NCBI RefSeq assembly: GCF_039511225.1
Contig: NZ_CP154261.1
Span: forward strand, 3,658,001 to 3,722,000
Length of the DNA: 64,000 bases
Reading direction: 5' to 3'
DNA from: Sphingobacterium multivorum
GTDB taxonomy: Bacteria > Bacteroidota > Bacteroidia > Sphingobacteriales > Sphingobacteriaceae
The notes beneath the pieces were generated by a model that saw only the letters and a list, made by a program, of their open reading frames with translations, was not told where the DNA came from and did not search any database. A program made the position numbers and the translations under genes. Positions 14,828 through 24,900 of the stretch are shown one piece after another (the first letter of the stretch is position 1; each line of letters starts with the position of its first letter).

Positions 14828-17383
14828 TTAAAAAGAAAGTCCAATTCGGAGATAAGGCAAGGTTGCTTCTTTACTGAACCCTATTACTCCTTGAATAGTT
14901 AATAGATCTCCTGGCATAAAATAAATTCCGCCACCATATCCCATATGCCAATTATTGGAATTTTCATGACTCATCCAGACTCGACCGACATCATAAAAAC
15001 CAATTGCCCCTACTGTTCCAGGAACAATGTAAGAAGAATAGCTAAATAATTTTAATCGCATGTCAAAATTATTATAAAGCGCTGTTTTGCCCGTAAATCG
15101 ACGAGAATTATACCCTCTTAAGCTCATTTCCCCTCCAATTTGTGCGTGCTGATAAAAATAGGGATCTCCCCATACCGCATCAAATCCGACACGATTGGCA
15201 AAAGTGACGTAGTTGTCGGCAACCGTTTTATAAAAACTCATGGAATGCTGCAATTTTGTATAGTTGCGGCCCTCCCCTCCAATTTCAGCATTCCACCCCA
15301 ATCTAGTGTGAAAATGTACTCCCGATTTTGGATTACTGATATTATCGCGGGTATCATAATCTATACCAGTGGTGACCCCAGTGAAAAAATTACTACCGTA
15401 GATAGGCTCCGAAGGATATTTTTCATGAAACTCTTCAAAGTATCGTCCAACATTATTTAATTCTTTACTGTTATAATATTCGGAGGAGGATCCATAGAAA
15501 ACCTTGAATTTGGGGGCTAGGTATCTTTCTAGAAAAATATCACCATTCACAAGATCAAATCGATTTCGGTAATAGGAAATGCGCTTTGAATCCGATTTAT
15601 CAAAAATGGTATTATTTCCGTACCCAAAGAAGTTGCTCAAGTTTTTGGGCCCAAGGGATGAAAGATGAATGTAAAGATCATGCCCTGCAATGAGTTTCTT
15701 ATAATTACCTTTGTAATCAAACATAAATGATTCGCGACCGGTCAAATAACTGGCAAGAAACTGATGCCTATACGCATAAGGTTTCTTTCTGAATCCTTGA
15801 TTTTCGATCATATACCCCAGTCCAAAAATAAGTCCGCGGTCAACGCCATAGTCCAAATTAAAAACAACTCCTTTACGATCATAGACAAAATTGTCATAGT
15901 CAAACGTATGGACAGCGCTATCTTTGCTCAATTTCAGATGAATAGCATCATCAACCTGGATAGTACCCTGAACCTGGTCTTTACCATCATAGATATAAAC
16001 TTTCCTGCCATTGGCAAATTTGTCTGTTGTACGGTACAAATCCTGACCATCACCACCAATAATCCGAACCTTTATGGGCGATTTGCCCGATCCATGGAAC
16101 TTATATTCATCAGCGCCCGATATACCATATATGCGAACTTCTTTGGTCTGATCAGGTACAAAAGTACGTTTTAGCAATTTTCGCCCTTCGGTCCCATCCT
16201 TTTTCTTGTTATGGATATTGACAGTGACCGAACCATCACTATTGTAATCGACATCTACAAATTCAGATTTGGCGGACAATGGTAGTTCAACGACACGGGC
16301 TAGAAATCGGTAGTAGGTTAATCCACTTTCCATCAGTTCGTCCCTTCTTGAACGAATATTTGTTTCCAGTTCATTCGCGCTCATTTTCACAATGGTATCA
16401 GGCATCGTTAACATGGCCTGATGAATCAACGAATCCGTCAATGTTTTCTGAACAAATTGTATTTCGTCAATCCACTCGTCCTCCGTAAGATGCGTGAGAA
16501 AAAAATGATCAAAAGTACTTGCATTAAAATTCCAATGTGGTACATTGCGGATATGTGGACTAAAGGGTTGCAAATGGGCCTTCAACCATTGATAGGAAAG
16601 TAATGTTGGAAATACCCCCGAAGTTTTATAGTACACTTTATCCCTATCCCTAGGGACGGGGGTATAGATCTTTTTACCTTTTTCTTTTTCAGGATCCCAA
16701 CGCCAGTTATCTTGATGGCGATCCCAGTCGCCCAACGTAAAGTCTAACAATCGTGCACGTAGTGTGAGCTTCTGATCAATTTGTGTATCATTGTCTTCCA
16801 ACACTTTACGCATGACTTTTGCGCTATTATCCGTTTTTTGATCCTCAAAAGGGGTACGCGCCTCAAACATATAGGCTCTATTCTTAAATACCTCACGATA
16901 CTCGCCAAACCTTGGGTCATCTCCCACAAAAACCAGTTCCGGCGAGGCTGAAGGAATTCCTAAGGCTTTGTTAAATGGCGGAACGGTCAATGCTCCAAAT
17001 GGATGATGTATCGAAATCTGATCCTGTACAATATCTTTTGCAAATGTTTTTCGGAGGCTTTCCGGGAGACTGCGCTCAGGGTATTTCTGAATGGACCTGA
17101 GAACCCACTCCCTACCCGAAGAATCTACCAGTCTAAGCGACTGGGTCTGCATCCCGCCGCCCAACTTGACGATCTGAAGGCCACCTCGCTCTGTAGCGAG
17201 ATCCATCACACGCATCTTAACAGGAGTATTGTATAATTTACGGTAACTATCTCCAAGCCAAAATCGATGCAATAATCCCACTCGGTCATACTCAGGTGCG
17301 ATCACCGTGGTAATACTGTCCATACGCTGCGCATGCGAATTAAAAACACAGCAACAGGCAATTAATGTAAAGATTCTTCTCAT
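14828..17383 (-). CDS. BamA/TamA-type outer-membrane barrel protein with kinase-like N-terminal half
   Basis: 851 residues from the ATG at 17383, chosen because it starts a clean signal peptide (MRRIFTLIACCC...SHAQ). A GTG at 17470 would hide it. The C-terminal half (about 500-851) is an Omp85-type barrel: TTGIDYDTRDNISNPKSG, IGGEMSLRGYNSRRF, GAIGFYDVGRVW, ending LPYLRIGLSF. The N-terminal half has no POTRA repeats that I recognise. It carries WVLRSIQKYP (about 93-102), FTLGDWDRHQDNW (215-227) and VPRDRDKVYYK (243-253), which resemble the Lys/Arg, catalytic-loop and metal-binding motifs of FAM20/HipA-like atypical kinases. That reading is inference; the barrel assignment is solid. Confidence 0.85.
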   Translation of the reverse strand: MRRIFTLIACCCVFNSHAQRMDSITTVIAPEYDRVGLLHRFWLGDSYRKLYNTPVKMRVMDLATERGGLQIVKLGGGMQTQSLRLVDSSGREWVLRSIQKYPERSLPESLRKTFAKDIVQDQISIHHPFGALTVPPFNKALGIPSASPELVFVGDDPRFGEYREVFKNRAYMFEARTPFEDQKTDNSAKVMRKVLEDNDTQIDQKLTLRARLLDFTLGDWDRHQDNWRWDPEKEKGKKIYTPVPRDRDKVYYKTSGVFPTLLSYQWLKAHLQPFSPHIRNVPHWNFNASTFDHFFLTHLTEDEWIDEIQFVQKTLTDSLIHQAMLTMPDTIVKMSANELETNIRSRRDELMESGLTYYRFLARVVELPLSAKSEFVDVDYNSDGSVTVNIHNKKKDGTEGRKLLKRTFVPDQTKEVRIYGISGADEYKFHGSGKSPIKVRIIGGDGQDLYRTTDKFANGRKVYIYDGKDQVQGTIQVDDAIHLKLSKDSAVHTFDYDNFVYDRKGVVFNLDYGVDRGLIFGLGYMIENQGFRKKPYAYRHQFLASYLTGRESFMFDYKGNYKKLIAGHDLYIHLSSLGPKNLSNFFGYGNNTIFDKSDSKRISYYRNRFDLVNGDIFLERYLAPKFKVFYGSSSEYYNSKELNNVGRYFEEFHEKYPSEPIYGSNFFTGVTTGIDYDTRDNISNPKSGVHFHTRLGWNAEIGGEGRNYTKLQHSMSFYKTVADNYVTFANRVGFDAVWGDPYFYQHAQIGGEMSLRGYNSRRFTGKTALYNNFDMRLKLFSYSSYIVPGTVGAIGFYDVGRVWMSHENSNNWHMGYGGGIYFMPGDLLTIQGVIGFSKEATLPYLRIGLSF

Positions 17384-17473
17384 TTTATCTAAGTCGGGTC
17401 TTCGAGAAATCAACAGTCGATACAGGTAGAATGTTTGATGGTCTCGATATCTATTTGGGCTAAAGTTCACCTT

Positions 17474-17599
17474 TTAAAGCAAAGAATCAAAAACTTTCTG
17501 CTCCTTTTTTAGTATAAAACCGCTATTTTGATAAAACTTATGGCTCTCGGTTCGAATGGGCTACTTACATTGCTTCACGATCCACTCTGCGTATTCCAG
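17474..17599 (-). pseudogene. Decayed GNAT acetyltransferase C-terminal remnant
   Basis: The minus strand in one frame reads LEYAEWIVKQCK, a stop, then PIRTESHKFYQNSGF and ILKKEQKVFDSLL, stop at 17474. This is the characteristic C-terminal motif B and last strand of GNAT acetyltransferases (E-S-H-x-F-Y-x-x-x-G-F). An in-frame TAG interrupts it, another TAG lies just upstream, and no N-terminal acetyl-CoA-binding part is present before the DinB gene. It looks like the tail of a deleted gene. Confidence 0.6.
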
Positions 17600-17702
17600 C
17601 TATCTGCAAAAAGGGCGAACCCCAACCCATCGGATAATTACCGATTTTCTTATATCCATGATATTAATTTATATCTGTGAATAGATCAACTCATTACTTT
17701 AG

Positions 17703-18158
17703 CTAATCCTCAGGTTGATCCAACAATCGGCGGTGATAATTTATTTGGCCAAGGTGATAAGTTAGATGGGTGGTCAGATGAACGAGCAAATACTGCGTCG
17801 TTGTTTTTTCTTCAAACACGAGTATGGGATATATCTCTTGCAGATTCTCTTCTGACAAGAGATCCAAAGAGCGGGTAACCACATCAATCGTATCATCTAC
17901 CTGTTCTATTAATCGTGTTCGAGGAATATCTTTTAACGAAAACTCGGCCGCTCGATCCCTAATATACCCTGTCTTTCCTATTTCGGCACCGATGTACGTT
18001 TGAAGATTTCCAATCAAATGTAGACATAGATTGCCCGCTGAATTGGCAATATTTGGTTCAATAAGCCATATATTTCCCTCTTGTTTGTACAATGAAATTT
18101 CATCCCGCAGCCTGTTTAAGTCCCGTTGGAAAAGGCTTTTTAAAGTTTCTATAAGCAT
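17703..18158 (-). CDS. DinB-family protein (DUF1572-like)
   Basis: 151 residues, the usual size for this four-helix-bundle family. NLCLHLIGNLQTYIG carries the first metal-site His. HLTTHLTYHLGQINYHRR carries the C-terminal His pair. These are the ligands of the divalent-metal site shared by DinB, YfiT and thiol-dependent transferases. Cytoplasmic. Physiological reaction unknown. Starts at ATG 18158 and is transcribed alone. Confidence 0.88.
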   Translation of the reverse strand: MLIETLKSLFQRDLNRLRDEISLYKQEGNIWLIEPNIANSAGNLCLHLIGNLQTYIGAEIGKTGYIRDRAAEFSLKDIPRTRLIEQVDDTIDVVTRSLDLLSEENLQEIYPILVFEEKTTTQYLLVHLTTHLTYHLGQINYHRRLLDQPED

Positions 18159-18304
18159 AGACTAAATTTAGATATATTTCTACTCAAAAAAGCAATTTCT
18201 ATATCAACACATCAGCTTTAGCGTTAAATAGCCATATTGATACGAATCAGAAATATACATCTCCGCATATTATGTAATTTTAAACAACTTAAAGAGCTAT
18301 AACC

Positions 18305-18580
18305 ATGAAGATAGTTTCAAATTTCCCAAAGAAAACCTGGGTAATTTTTAGTGTAATAACAGTCACGACCACCATTCTCTTCGCCAAATGCGATAGCCTA
18401 TCCGATGGAAATGACAGATTGGGTTTTCCATTTCCTTTTTATGAATATATTGGTGGCAAGCGCTCAGTGGAACCTGAGAATCGAAGTAGTTTCAATTATA
18501 TTTATTTTCTTTTCGATCTTATTATCTGTTTTGGACTTGCTTATTTTTTCACATTTCTAATCCAGAGATCTAAAAAATAG
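18305..18580 (+). CDS. Unknown 91-residue protein with two membrane helices
   Basis: ATG at 18305. One hydrophobic helix at about 12-27 and another at about 66-85 flank a polar loop containing GFPFPFYEYIGGKRS. The C-terminus is basic (QRSKK), so an inner-membrane hairpin with cytoplasmic ends is likely. The family is not recognised by name, though the composition is typical of small Bacteroidota membrane proteins. It precedes the GHKL ATPase gene by 76 nt on the same strand. Confidence 0.72.
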   Translation: MKIVSNFPKKTWVIFSVITVTTTILFAKCDSLSDGNDRLGFPFPFYEYIGGKRSVEPENRSSFNYIYFLFDLIICFGLAYFFTFLIQRSKK

Positions 18581-18656
18581 CGTACATTGAAATGGAATTA
18601 ATCGACCAAATTATTTCCATCTGTTTTATATACAAGTTTTAAGCTAAACTGTCTTT

Positions 18657-19973
18657 ATGATGAAGAAAAGCACAAAAATAACGAACCAAAGTATCGAATC
18701 AGCAGGACTTCCCAAAGACCCTAAACATGCCATTGCTGAATATTTCTGGAATGGATTTGATGCAAAAGCCACACAGATTGAACTCTCTATAGACAGTAAT
18801 GAATTAGGCTACATTAATCGTATAAGCATACAGGACAATGGCGAAGGCATACCCCTAGAGACACTTTCTTCCTCATTTGGAAACTTTTTGGATTCTATAA
18901 AAAAGAATAGTCTCAAACGGAGCTCCTATACAAGAGGAAAAAAGGGAAAGGGCCGATTTTCTTTCTCACTTTTTGCAACACGCGCAATTTGGAGTACCGT
19001 TTTTCAAGAGAATAAATATTTCTCAAACTACCGAATTCAAATCGATCGCGATAGTAAAGAGCAATACGATATCAGTGAAAGCAGGCTGGTAGAATCTAAA
19101 AGTACGGGAACGCAAGTTACTCTTGAAGGCGTTTTTGGGCTTAATGCTACATTTTTTGAAAGCGACGACTTTAACAATTTCCTCGCACAAGAGTTTGGAT
19201 GGTTTCTCTACTTGAATAAGGATAGGAATTACGCCATACGCGTCAATGGAAAGCTGTTGGCTTATGATCATTTAATCCAGGAGACGGACCAGCTTTTGTG
19301 GACCGGCTATAGTCCTGAGCGTGATACTTCTTATCATTTTACCATCAATTACATTCGATGGAATCAGCAAATTGGTGATCGATATTATTATTATTTTCTG
19401 AATAGCGATAAAAAGGAAATTGCCAAAGTACTTAGCAGTTTCAACAATAACGCCATTAATTTCCACCATTCTGTTTATGTGGAATCTGGCTTCTTTGACC
19501 ATTTTGAGCAACAAGATATCTTCCTTTCTACAGACGACAATCTTTTTTCGGGGAAGGTCAAACAAGTAATTTATCGAAATTTACTAGCTGAGTTACGGGA
19601 TTTACTCGATAGAAAACAAAAAAAATATGTACTAGAACACGCTGTCGCAGTAAAATTAACAGATCTTGAAAGAAAAGGCCTACTACCTGCATACAACAAT
19701 TCGGAAAAGGACAAAAAAAGAAAGACCCTTTTGTTAGCGTTAATACAGGAATTATATATTGTAGACCCACGCATTTTCTTCGGCATAAAAACAGACCTTA
19801 TCCGCACTTATCTCGGTTTTATTGACCTGTTATTGCAATCGGAAAAAACCTCGGGAATTCTCCCGATCATCGAACAGGCACTTCCCTTAACTGACAAAGA
19901 AAAGAATCGCATAAAACAGCTTATAACTCGCGCTGAGAAGAATGAAAGCGCTTCCGCCGAGCAGAAAAAATAA
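18657..19973 (+). CDS. Stand-alone GHKL (Hsp90/MutL/histidine-kinase-fold) ATPase
   Basis: 438 residues. The GHKL nucleotide pocket is complete in residues 20-160: N-box EYFWNGFDAKAT (28-39, Glu28 and Asn32), G1 box QDNGEGIP (59-66), G2 box RGKKGKGRFSFSLFA (93-107) and G3 STGTQVTL. The C-terminal 270 residues match no domain I recognise and include a Lys-rich tail. There is no sensor, phosphoacceptor His or membrane segment, so it is not a histidine kinase. MORC-, Hsp90- or MutL-like mechanics are plausible. Similar orphan ATPases occur in phage-defence and DNA-maintenance loci, but nothing beside it shows that here. Confidence 0.85.
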   Translation: MMKKSTKITNQSIESAGLPKDPKHAIAEYFWNGFDAKATQIELSIDSNELGYINRISIQDNGEGIPLETLSSSFGNFLDSIKKNSLKRSSYTRGKKGKGRFSFSLFATRAIWSTVFQENKYFSNYRIQIDRDSKEQYDISESRLVESKSTGTQVTLEGVFGLNATFFESDDFNNFLAQEFGWFLYLNKDRNYAIRVNGKLLAYDHLIQETDQLLWTGYSPERDTSYHFTINYIRWNQQIGDRYYYYFLNSDKKEIAKVLSSFNNNAINFHHSVYVESGFFDHFEQQDIFLSTDDNLFSGKVKQVIYRNLLAELRDLLDRKQKKYVLEHAVAVKLTDLERKGLLPAYNNSEKDKKRKTLLLALIQELYIVDPRIFFGIKTDLIRTYLGFIDLLLQSEKTSGILPIIEQALPLTDKEKNRIKQLITRAEKNESASAEQKK

Positions 19974-20033
19974 TGCATTTTTATTTAATGACTTTTAGAT
20001 GTCAATAATTAAAATTAAAAGTATCACTTTTGC

Positions 20034-20046
20034 TTAACACTGTTAA
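20034..20046. promoter_or_regulatory. Palindromic operator TTAACACTGTTAA upstream of tetR
   Basis: A 13-bp palindrome (TTAACA-C-TGTTAA), 17 nt before the TetR start. It recurs exactly at 20791-20803 and with two mismatches at 20699-20711. This is a candidate autoregulatory TetR operator. Confidence 0.72.
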
Positions 20047-20063
20047 ATTATTTACGCATTAGC

Positions 20064-20663
20064 ATGGGTAGTAAAGAACGCATACAACGGCTCAAAGATG
20101 AGAATAGAACCAATATTCTAGATGCTGCGCTCCAAATCGTCAAAGAAGAAGGATGGCAGGCCTTGAGTATGCGCAAAATTGCGGATATCATCGAATATAC
20201 CGCCCCCATGATATATGAGTATTTTGCCAATAAAGATGCCATTTTAATGGAGCTTGCTAACCAAGGCTATCTCCTGCTTGCCAAAAAGGTAAAACAAGCC
20301 AAATCAACTGAAACCGATTTGGAGAAACAATTGGAAGCAATGTGGTTTAGCTATTGGGATTTTGCTTTCGAAGAACGCGAATTGTACCAATTAATGTTTG
20401 GTGTGGGAACGGCCTGTTGTGGTTTTGAAAAAACCTATAAATGTGCTGAATCCCATGGAAAATTGATAAGTGATGTCATCCGTGAAATCATGAAAGAGAA
20501 AAATCCATCCGAAGAATTGATCTGCAGAAAGTATTTCACCTACTGGTCTATTATACATGGATTGATTTCGATCAATTTGGTGAACCAAGGCAATGGCGAC
20601 AATACTAATCAAGAGGTTTTAAAGGATGCTATTTACGGCATCACACGCTCCCTGACTGACTAA
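20064..20663 (+). CDS. TetR/AcrR-family regulator with WHG-type C-terminal domain
   Basis: 199 residues. The N-terminal HTH is at about 10-60 (NILDAALQIVKEEGWQALSM, IIEYTAPMIYEYFANKDAIL). The C-terminal half has the TetR_C WHG pattern (YWSIIHGLISINL) and a Cys-rich patch, TACCGFEKTYKC, that could sense thiol-reactive ligands. It is immediately upstream of an RND pump operon in the same direction. Three matching palindromes at its own and the pump's promoter support local repression. Confidence 0.93.
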   Translation: MGSKERIQRLKDENRTNILDAALQIVKEEGWQALSMRKIADIIEYTAPMIYEYFANKDAILMELANQGYLLLAKKVKQAKSTETDLEKQLEAMWFSYWDFAFEERELYQLMFGVGTACCGFEKTYKCAESHGKLISDVIREIMKEKNPSEELICRKYFTYWSIIHGLISINLVNQGNGDNTNQEVLKDAIYGITRSLTD

Positions 20664-20698
20664 TTTTTTTTACACCAAAAAATACAACGTTAAGAAAT

Positions 20699-20711
20699 CT
20701 AACACCGTTAA
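20699..20711. promoter_or_regulatory. Second TetR-operator-like site, CTAACACCGTTAA
   Basis: Matches the 20034 palindrome at 11 of 13 positions. It lies 30 nt before the adaptor start, where it would overlap the pump promoter. Confidence 0.6.
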
Positions 20712-20741
20712 ATATACCAAAACTTCAATTTTTAATATCAC

Positions 20742-21944
20742 ATGAAAACAAATTTATCACCAAGCCTTAAAAGGATTTACGTTCCAACACTTAACAGTGT
20801 TAAACGAATTAATATCGTAAAGACTGCATATGTGCTCAGTGCAATCTTTCTATATAGTTGTTCAACAGGCACGAGCAAACCCATTGATCCACCACCGGTT
20901 AACCTTCCGGTCGTTACCATCGAGAATGGTAATGAGACGGTTTATCAAGAATATCCAGCAACTATTGAAGCTTCGGCCAATATTGAGATCAGGCCACAAG
21001 TAGAAGGGATTTTGGAAAACATCTATGTCGATGAAGGTGCTAAAGTAAATAAAGGTCAGGCGCTTTTTAAGATTAACGACCGCCCCTATCAGGAACAATT
21101 AAATCAAGCGAAGGCAAATTTGCTAGCAGCAAAAGCTGCCTTAGAAAACGCCGAGTTAGAAGTGGAAAAGAAAACAAAGCTGGTGAACACCAAAGTACTG
21201 ACAGACTTTCAGTTAAAAACTGCAATTAGCGCACGTAACGCCGCTAAAGCGAATGTACAACTGGCACTGTCGGCGGTTGAAACGGCGAAAATCAATGTCG
21301 GATACACGCTAATACGGGCTTCAGCCGAAGGATACATCGGTAGATTGCAGCGCAAACAAGGGAGTTTAGTGGGACCTACAGACTCCCAACCACTTACAGC
21401 ATTGTCAAATGTAAAGGATCTCCATGTCTATTTCTCATTGGGAGAAAATGACTTTATCGCATTCAAAAACAATACAGAAGGTAGTAATTTACAACAAAAG
21501 CTTCACAACCTCCCTCCGATCAGCTTAGTTCTTTCGGATCAGACAATTTATGATCAGAAAGGAAAAATTGATATGGTAGATGGCCAGTTTGACAAAAACA
21601 CCGGTGCGATTACCCTCCGCGCGACGTTCAACAATCCGGAAGGGGTTTTACGTAACGGAAATACCGGCCGTGTAAGACTACAGAAGAAGTATGCACAAGC
21701 ATTATTGGTACCTCAACTTGCTACCCTTGAAATGCAGGATAAAATCTTCGTTTACACCGTTGGCAAAGAAAATAAAGTTGTTCAACAGCCCATTACTGTC
21801 ATCGGAAAAAGTGGTGCAAATTACCTCGTAAGCAAAGGACTGAATGCGGGAGATCGGATTGTCTACAAAGGCATTGACCTGCTTCAGGATGGGCAGAAAA
21901 TTACGCCACAAGCTTTATCAAGAGATAGCATCAATTCATTATAA
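20742..21944 (+). CDS. RND pump 1: periplasmic adaptor (HlyD/AcrA type) lipoprotein
   Basis: 400 residues. The lipoprotein signal ends IFLYSCSTG, but it is preceded by an unusually long basic N-terminus of about 25 residues, because no later in-frame ATG precedes it. The adaptor layout is normal: barrel-sandwich half IEIRPQVEGILENIYVDEGAKV, alpha-hairpin (about 115-180), second lipoyl half YTLIRASAEGYIGRLQ, beta-barrel and membrane-proximal domain. It couples the RND permease to the outer-membrane channel. 14 nt before the permease gene. Confidence 0.94.
   Translation: MKTNLSPSLKRIYVPTLNSVKRINIVKTAYVLSAIFLYSCSTGTSKPIDPPPVNLPVVTIENGNETVYQEYPATIEASANIEIRPQVEGILENIYVDEGAKVNKGQALFKINDRPYQEQLNQAKANLLAAKAALENAELEVEKKTKLVNTKVLTDFQLKTAISARNAAKANVQLALSAVETAKINVGYTLIRASAEGYIGRLQRKQGSLVGPTDSQPLTALSNVKDLHVYFSLGENDFIAFKNNTEGSNLQQKLHNLPPISLVLSDQTIYDQKGKIDMVDGQFDKNTGAITLRATFNNPEGVLRNGNTGRVRLQKKYAQALLVPQLATLEMQDKIFVYTVGKENKVVQQPITVIGKSGANYLVSKGLNAGDRIVYKGIDLLQDGQKITPQALSRDSINSL
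20791..20803. promoter_or_regulatory. Third TetR-operator palindrome, inside the adaptor coding start
   Basis: TTAACAGTGTTAA, the exact reverse complement of the 20034 site. It lies 49 nt into the adaptor gene, where bound repressor could block elongation or loop to the upstream sites. Confidence 0.6.
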
Positions 21945-21958
21945 TATTAGAAAATCAC

Positions 21959-24900
21959 ATGCTTAAGAAATTTATAGAAAGACCTGTACTCGCTACCGTT
22001 ATCTCCATATTACTTGTCATATTGGGGGTGATTGGTATCCTCAAACTGCCTTTGCAGCAGTTTCCCGATATTGCACCGCCCGCGGTGCAAGTAACGGCAT
22101 TATATCCTGGGGCAAATGCCGAAACGGTACTCCGTGCCGTAGCTCCCTCACTCGAAGAGTCAATCAACGGTGTTGAAAATATGAGCTACATGAGCTCTAC
22201 TGCCAGTAACGACGGCTCGTTAATGATTACCGTATATTTTAAACTTGGCACTGACCCTGACCAAGCTGCTGTGAACGTCCAAAATCGTGTGGCTCAGGCA
22301 ACCAGCCAATTGCCCGCTGAGGTTGTACAAGCCGGAATTACCACAGCAAAACAGCAAAACAGCTTGATCATGGTATTGGATCTCTATACGGAAGATCAGA
22401 GTAAATACGATCAGACCTTTATTACCAACTACGCGCAAATCAATATTATTCCCGAACTAAAACGGATACCTGGTGTTGGACAAGCATTGGCGTTTGGTGG
22501 TAGCAAAGACTACTCCATGCGGGTATGGCTTAATCCAAATCAAATGGCGACCTATAAACTAACGCCTGAGGAAGTTATGGCTGCAATTCAAGATAAAAAC
22601 GTTGAAGCTGCTCCTGGTAAATTCGGCGAGAGCAGCCGCGAAGCTTTTGAATTTGTGATCAAATATAAAGGTAAACTCAACCAACCAAGTGACTACGAAA
22701 ATATTATTATCCGCTCCAACACTGACGGCTCAGTACTTAAACTCAAAGACGTCGCTCGTGTTGAACTGGGATCCTATACCTATGCGAGCCACACCCGTAT
22801 CAATGGCAAAGCAGGATTGAATATTGGGGTAATGCAGCTGGCAGGTTCGAATGCAAATGAAATTCAGATCGCGATTCAAAAATTCATGGAGAAAGCCTCT
22901 TTAAGCTTTCCGAAAGGTGTCAAATATCTCGTTTTATACAACACAAAAGATGCACTTGATCAATCTATTGACCAAGTAAAACATACACTAGTTGAAGCAT
23001 TTATATTGGTATTTTTAGTTGTCTTTCTATTCCTTCAGGACTTTAGATCGACATTAATACCAGCGATTGCAGTACCAGTAGCCATCGTGGGAACATTTTT
23101 CTTCATGCAGCTCTTCGGCTTTTCAATCAATCTATTGACCTTGTTTGCCCTGGTGCTTGCCATTGGGATTGTCGTCGATGATGCAATTGTGGTCGTCGAG
23201 GCAGTGCACGCCAAGATGGAACATGAAAATCTCCCACCTAAGCTCGCTACAACATCTGCCATGAGCGAAATCACCGGGGCAATTATCTCGATTACATTGG
23301 TGATGTCTGCCGTATTCCTTCCCATCGGCTTTATGGAAGGTTCTACCGGAGTGTTTTACCGACAATTTGCTTTCACGTTAGCGATTGCAATCGTTATTTC
23401 AGCAATTAATGCCTTGACACTAAGTCCTGCGTTATGTGCACTCTTCTTAAAACCAACGCATCATGGTCATGCTGATGCTAAGAAACTTAATTTCAAGGAA
23501 CGTTTCTTTGCTGGATTCAATGTTGGATTTGACCGGTTGACTAAAAACTATTTAGGAAGTCTGCGCTTCTTGATCCGTTACGAGTGGGTTGCATTTACAG
23601 GATTGGCGATTACCCTACTTTTGACAATATTTATGATCCGTAAAACACCTACTGGATTTATTCCGTCGGAAGACCAAGGATTTATTGCCATTTCTTTATC
23701 CATGCCTGCAGGCGCTTCTTTAGATCGTACTTCTGGGGCATTAGCCGAAGCTGAGAAGCAACTTCAACATGCTGATTTTACCAAAACTTTAAATGTACTT
23801 GCCGGCTTCAATATTTTAACACAATCCACAAGTCCTTCAGCGGGTGTTGCGTTTATCCTCCTTAAACCACATGAAGAACGTGGTCAGATAAAAGACATCA
23901 ATGCGATTATGGCCGATGTGAATCAACGCCTGGCAAATATCAAAGGCGCAAATTTCTTTGTCTTTACCTTCCCTACAGTACCAGGGTTCAGTAATGTTGA
24001 CGGTCTGGATATGGTATTGCAGGACAGAACTGGTGGACAACTTGGAAAATTCAGTGGCGTAGGCCAGAAGTTTATTGGCGAACTGATGAAACGTCCTGAA
24101 ATCATGATGGCTTTCACAACCTTCAAAGCGGATTATCCACAATATGAGCTCCAGGTAGATGATATCAAGGCAGAGCAACTTGGCGTAAGCACAAAAAGTA
24201 TATTACAAACCATGCAGGCCTATTTTGGTAGTGCCCAAGCTTCAGATTTTAATCGTTTTGGAAAGTACTATCGTGTGATGGTCCAAGCTGATGCCAAGGA
24301 TAGAAGTGAACCTACTTCAATGGACGGTATTTTTGTAAAAAACAGATTAGGTGACATGGTTCCCATTAATACATTAGTCAAATTAGAACGTGTATATGGG
24401 CCGGAAACAGCATCGCGTTACAACTTGTTTAATTCAATTGGCATAAATGCAATACCAAAACCCGGATATAGTTCTGGTGACGCTATCCGTGCAGTTGAGG
24501 AAGTTGCAAAACAACAATTGCCTACTGGATTTACCTATGAATTCTCAGGTATGACCAAGGAAGAAATTGTCTCCGGAGGACAGTCTACATTGATTTTTAT
24601 TCTCTGTCTGATATTTGTTTACTTCTTGCTTGCGGCACAATATGAAAGCTACATCATTCCGTTAGCGGTTATTCTATCCATTCCGACCGGTATATTTGGC
24701 GTCTTTGCAGCAATTAGCTTCACTGATATCGCCAACAACATCTATGTACAAGTCGCACTTGTCATGTTGATTGGTTTACTGGCCAAAAATGCCATTTTGA
24801 TTGTGGAATTTGCTATTCAAGGGCGCAAACAGGGGCTATCGATTCCTAGCGCTGCACTTAAAGCCGCAAGATTACGTTTGAGGCCTATTATCATGACTTC

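Noticed and set aside
17540..17560. GGTTCGAAT resembling a tRNA T-loop
   Set aside because: No acceptor, D or anticodon stems can be folded around it; the segment is explained by the GNAT remnant on the minus strand.
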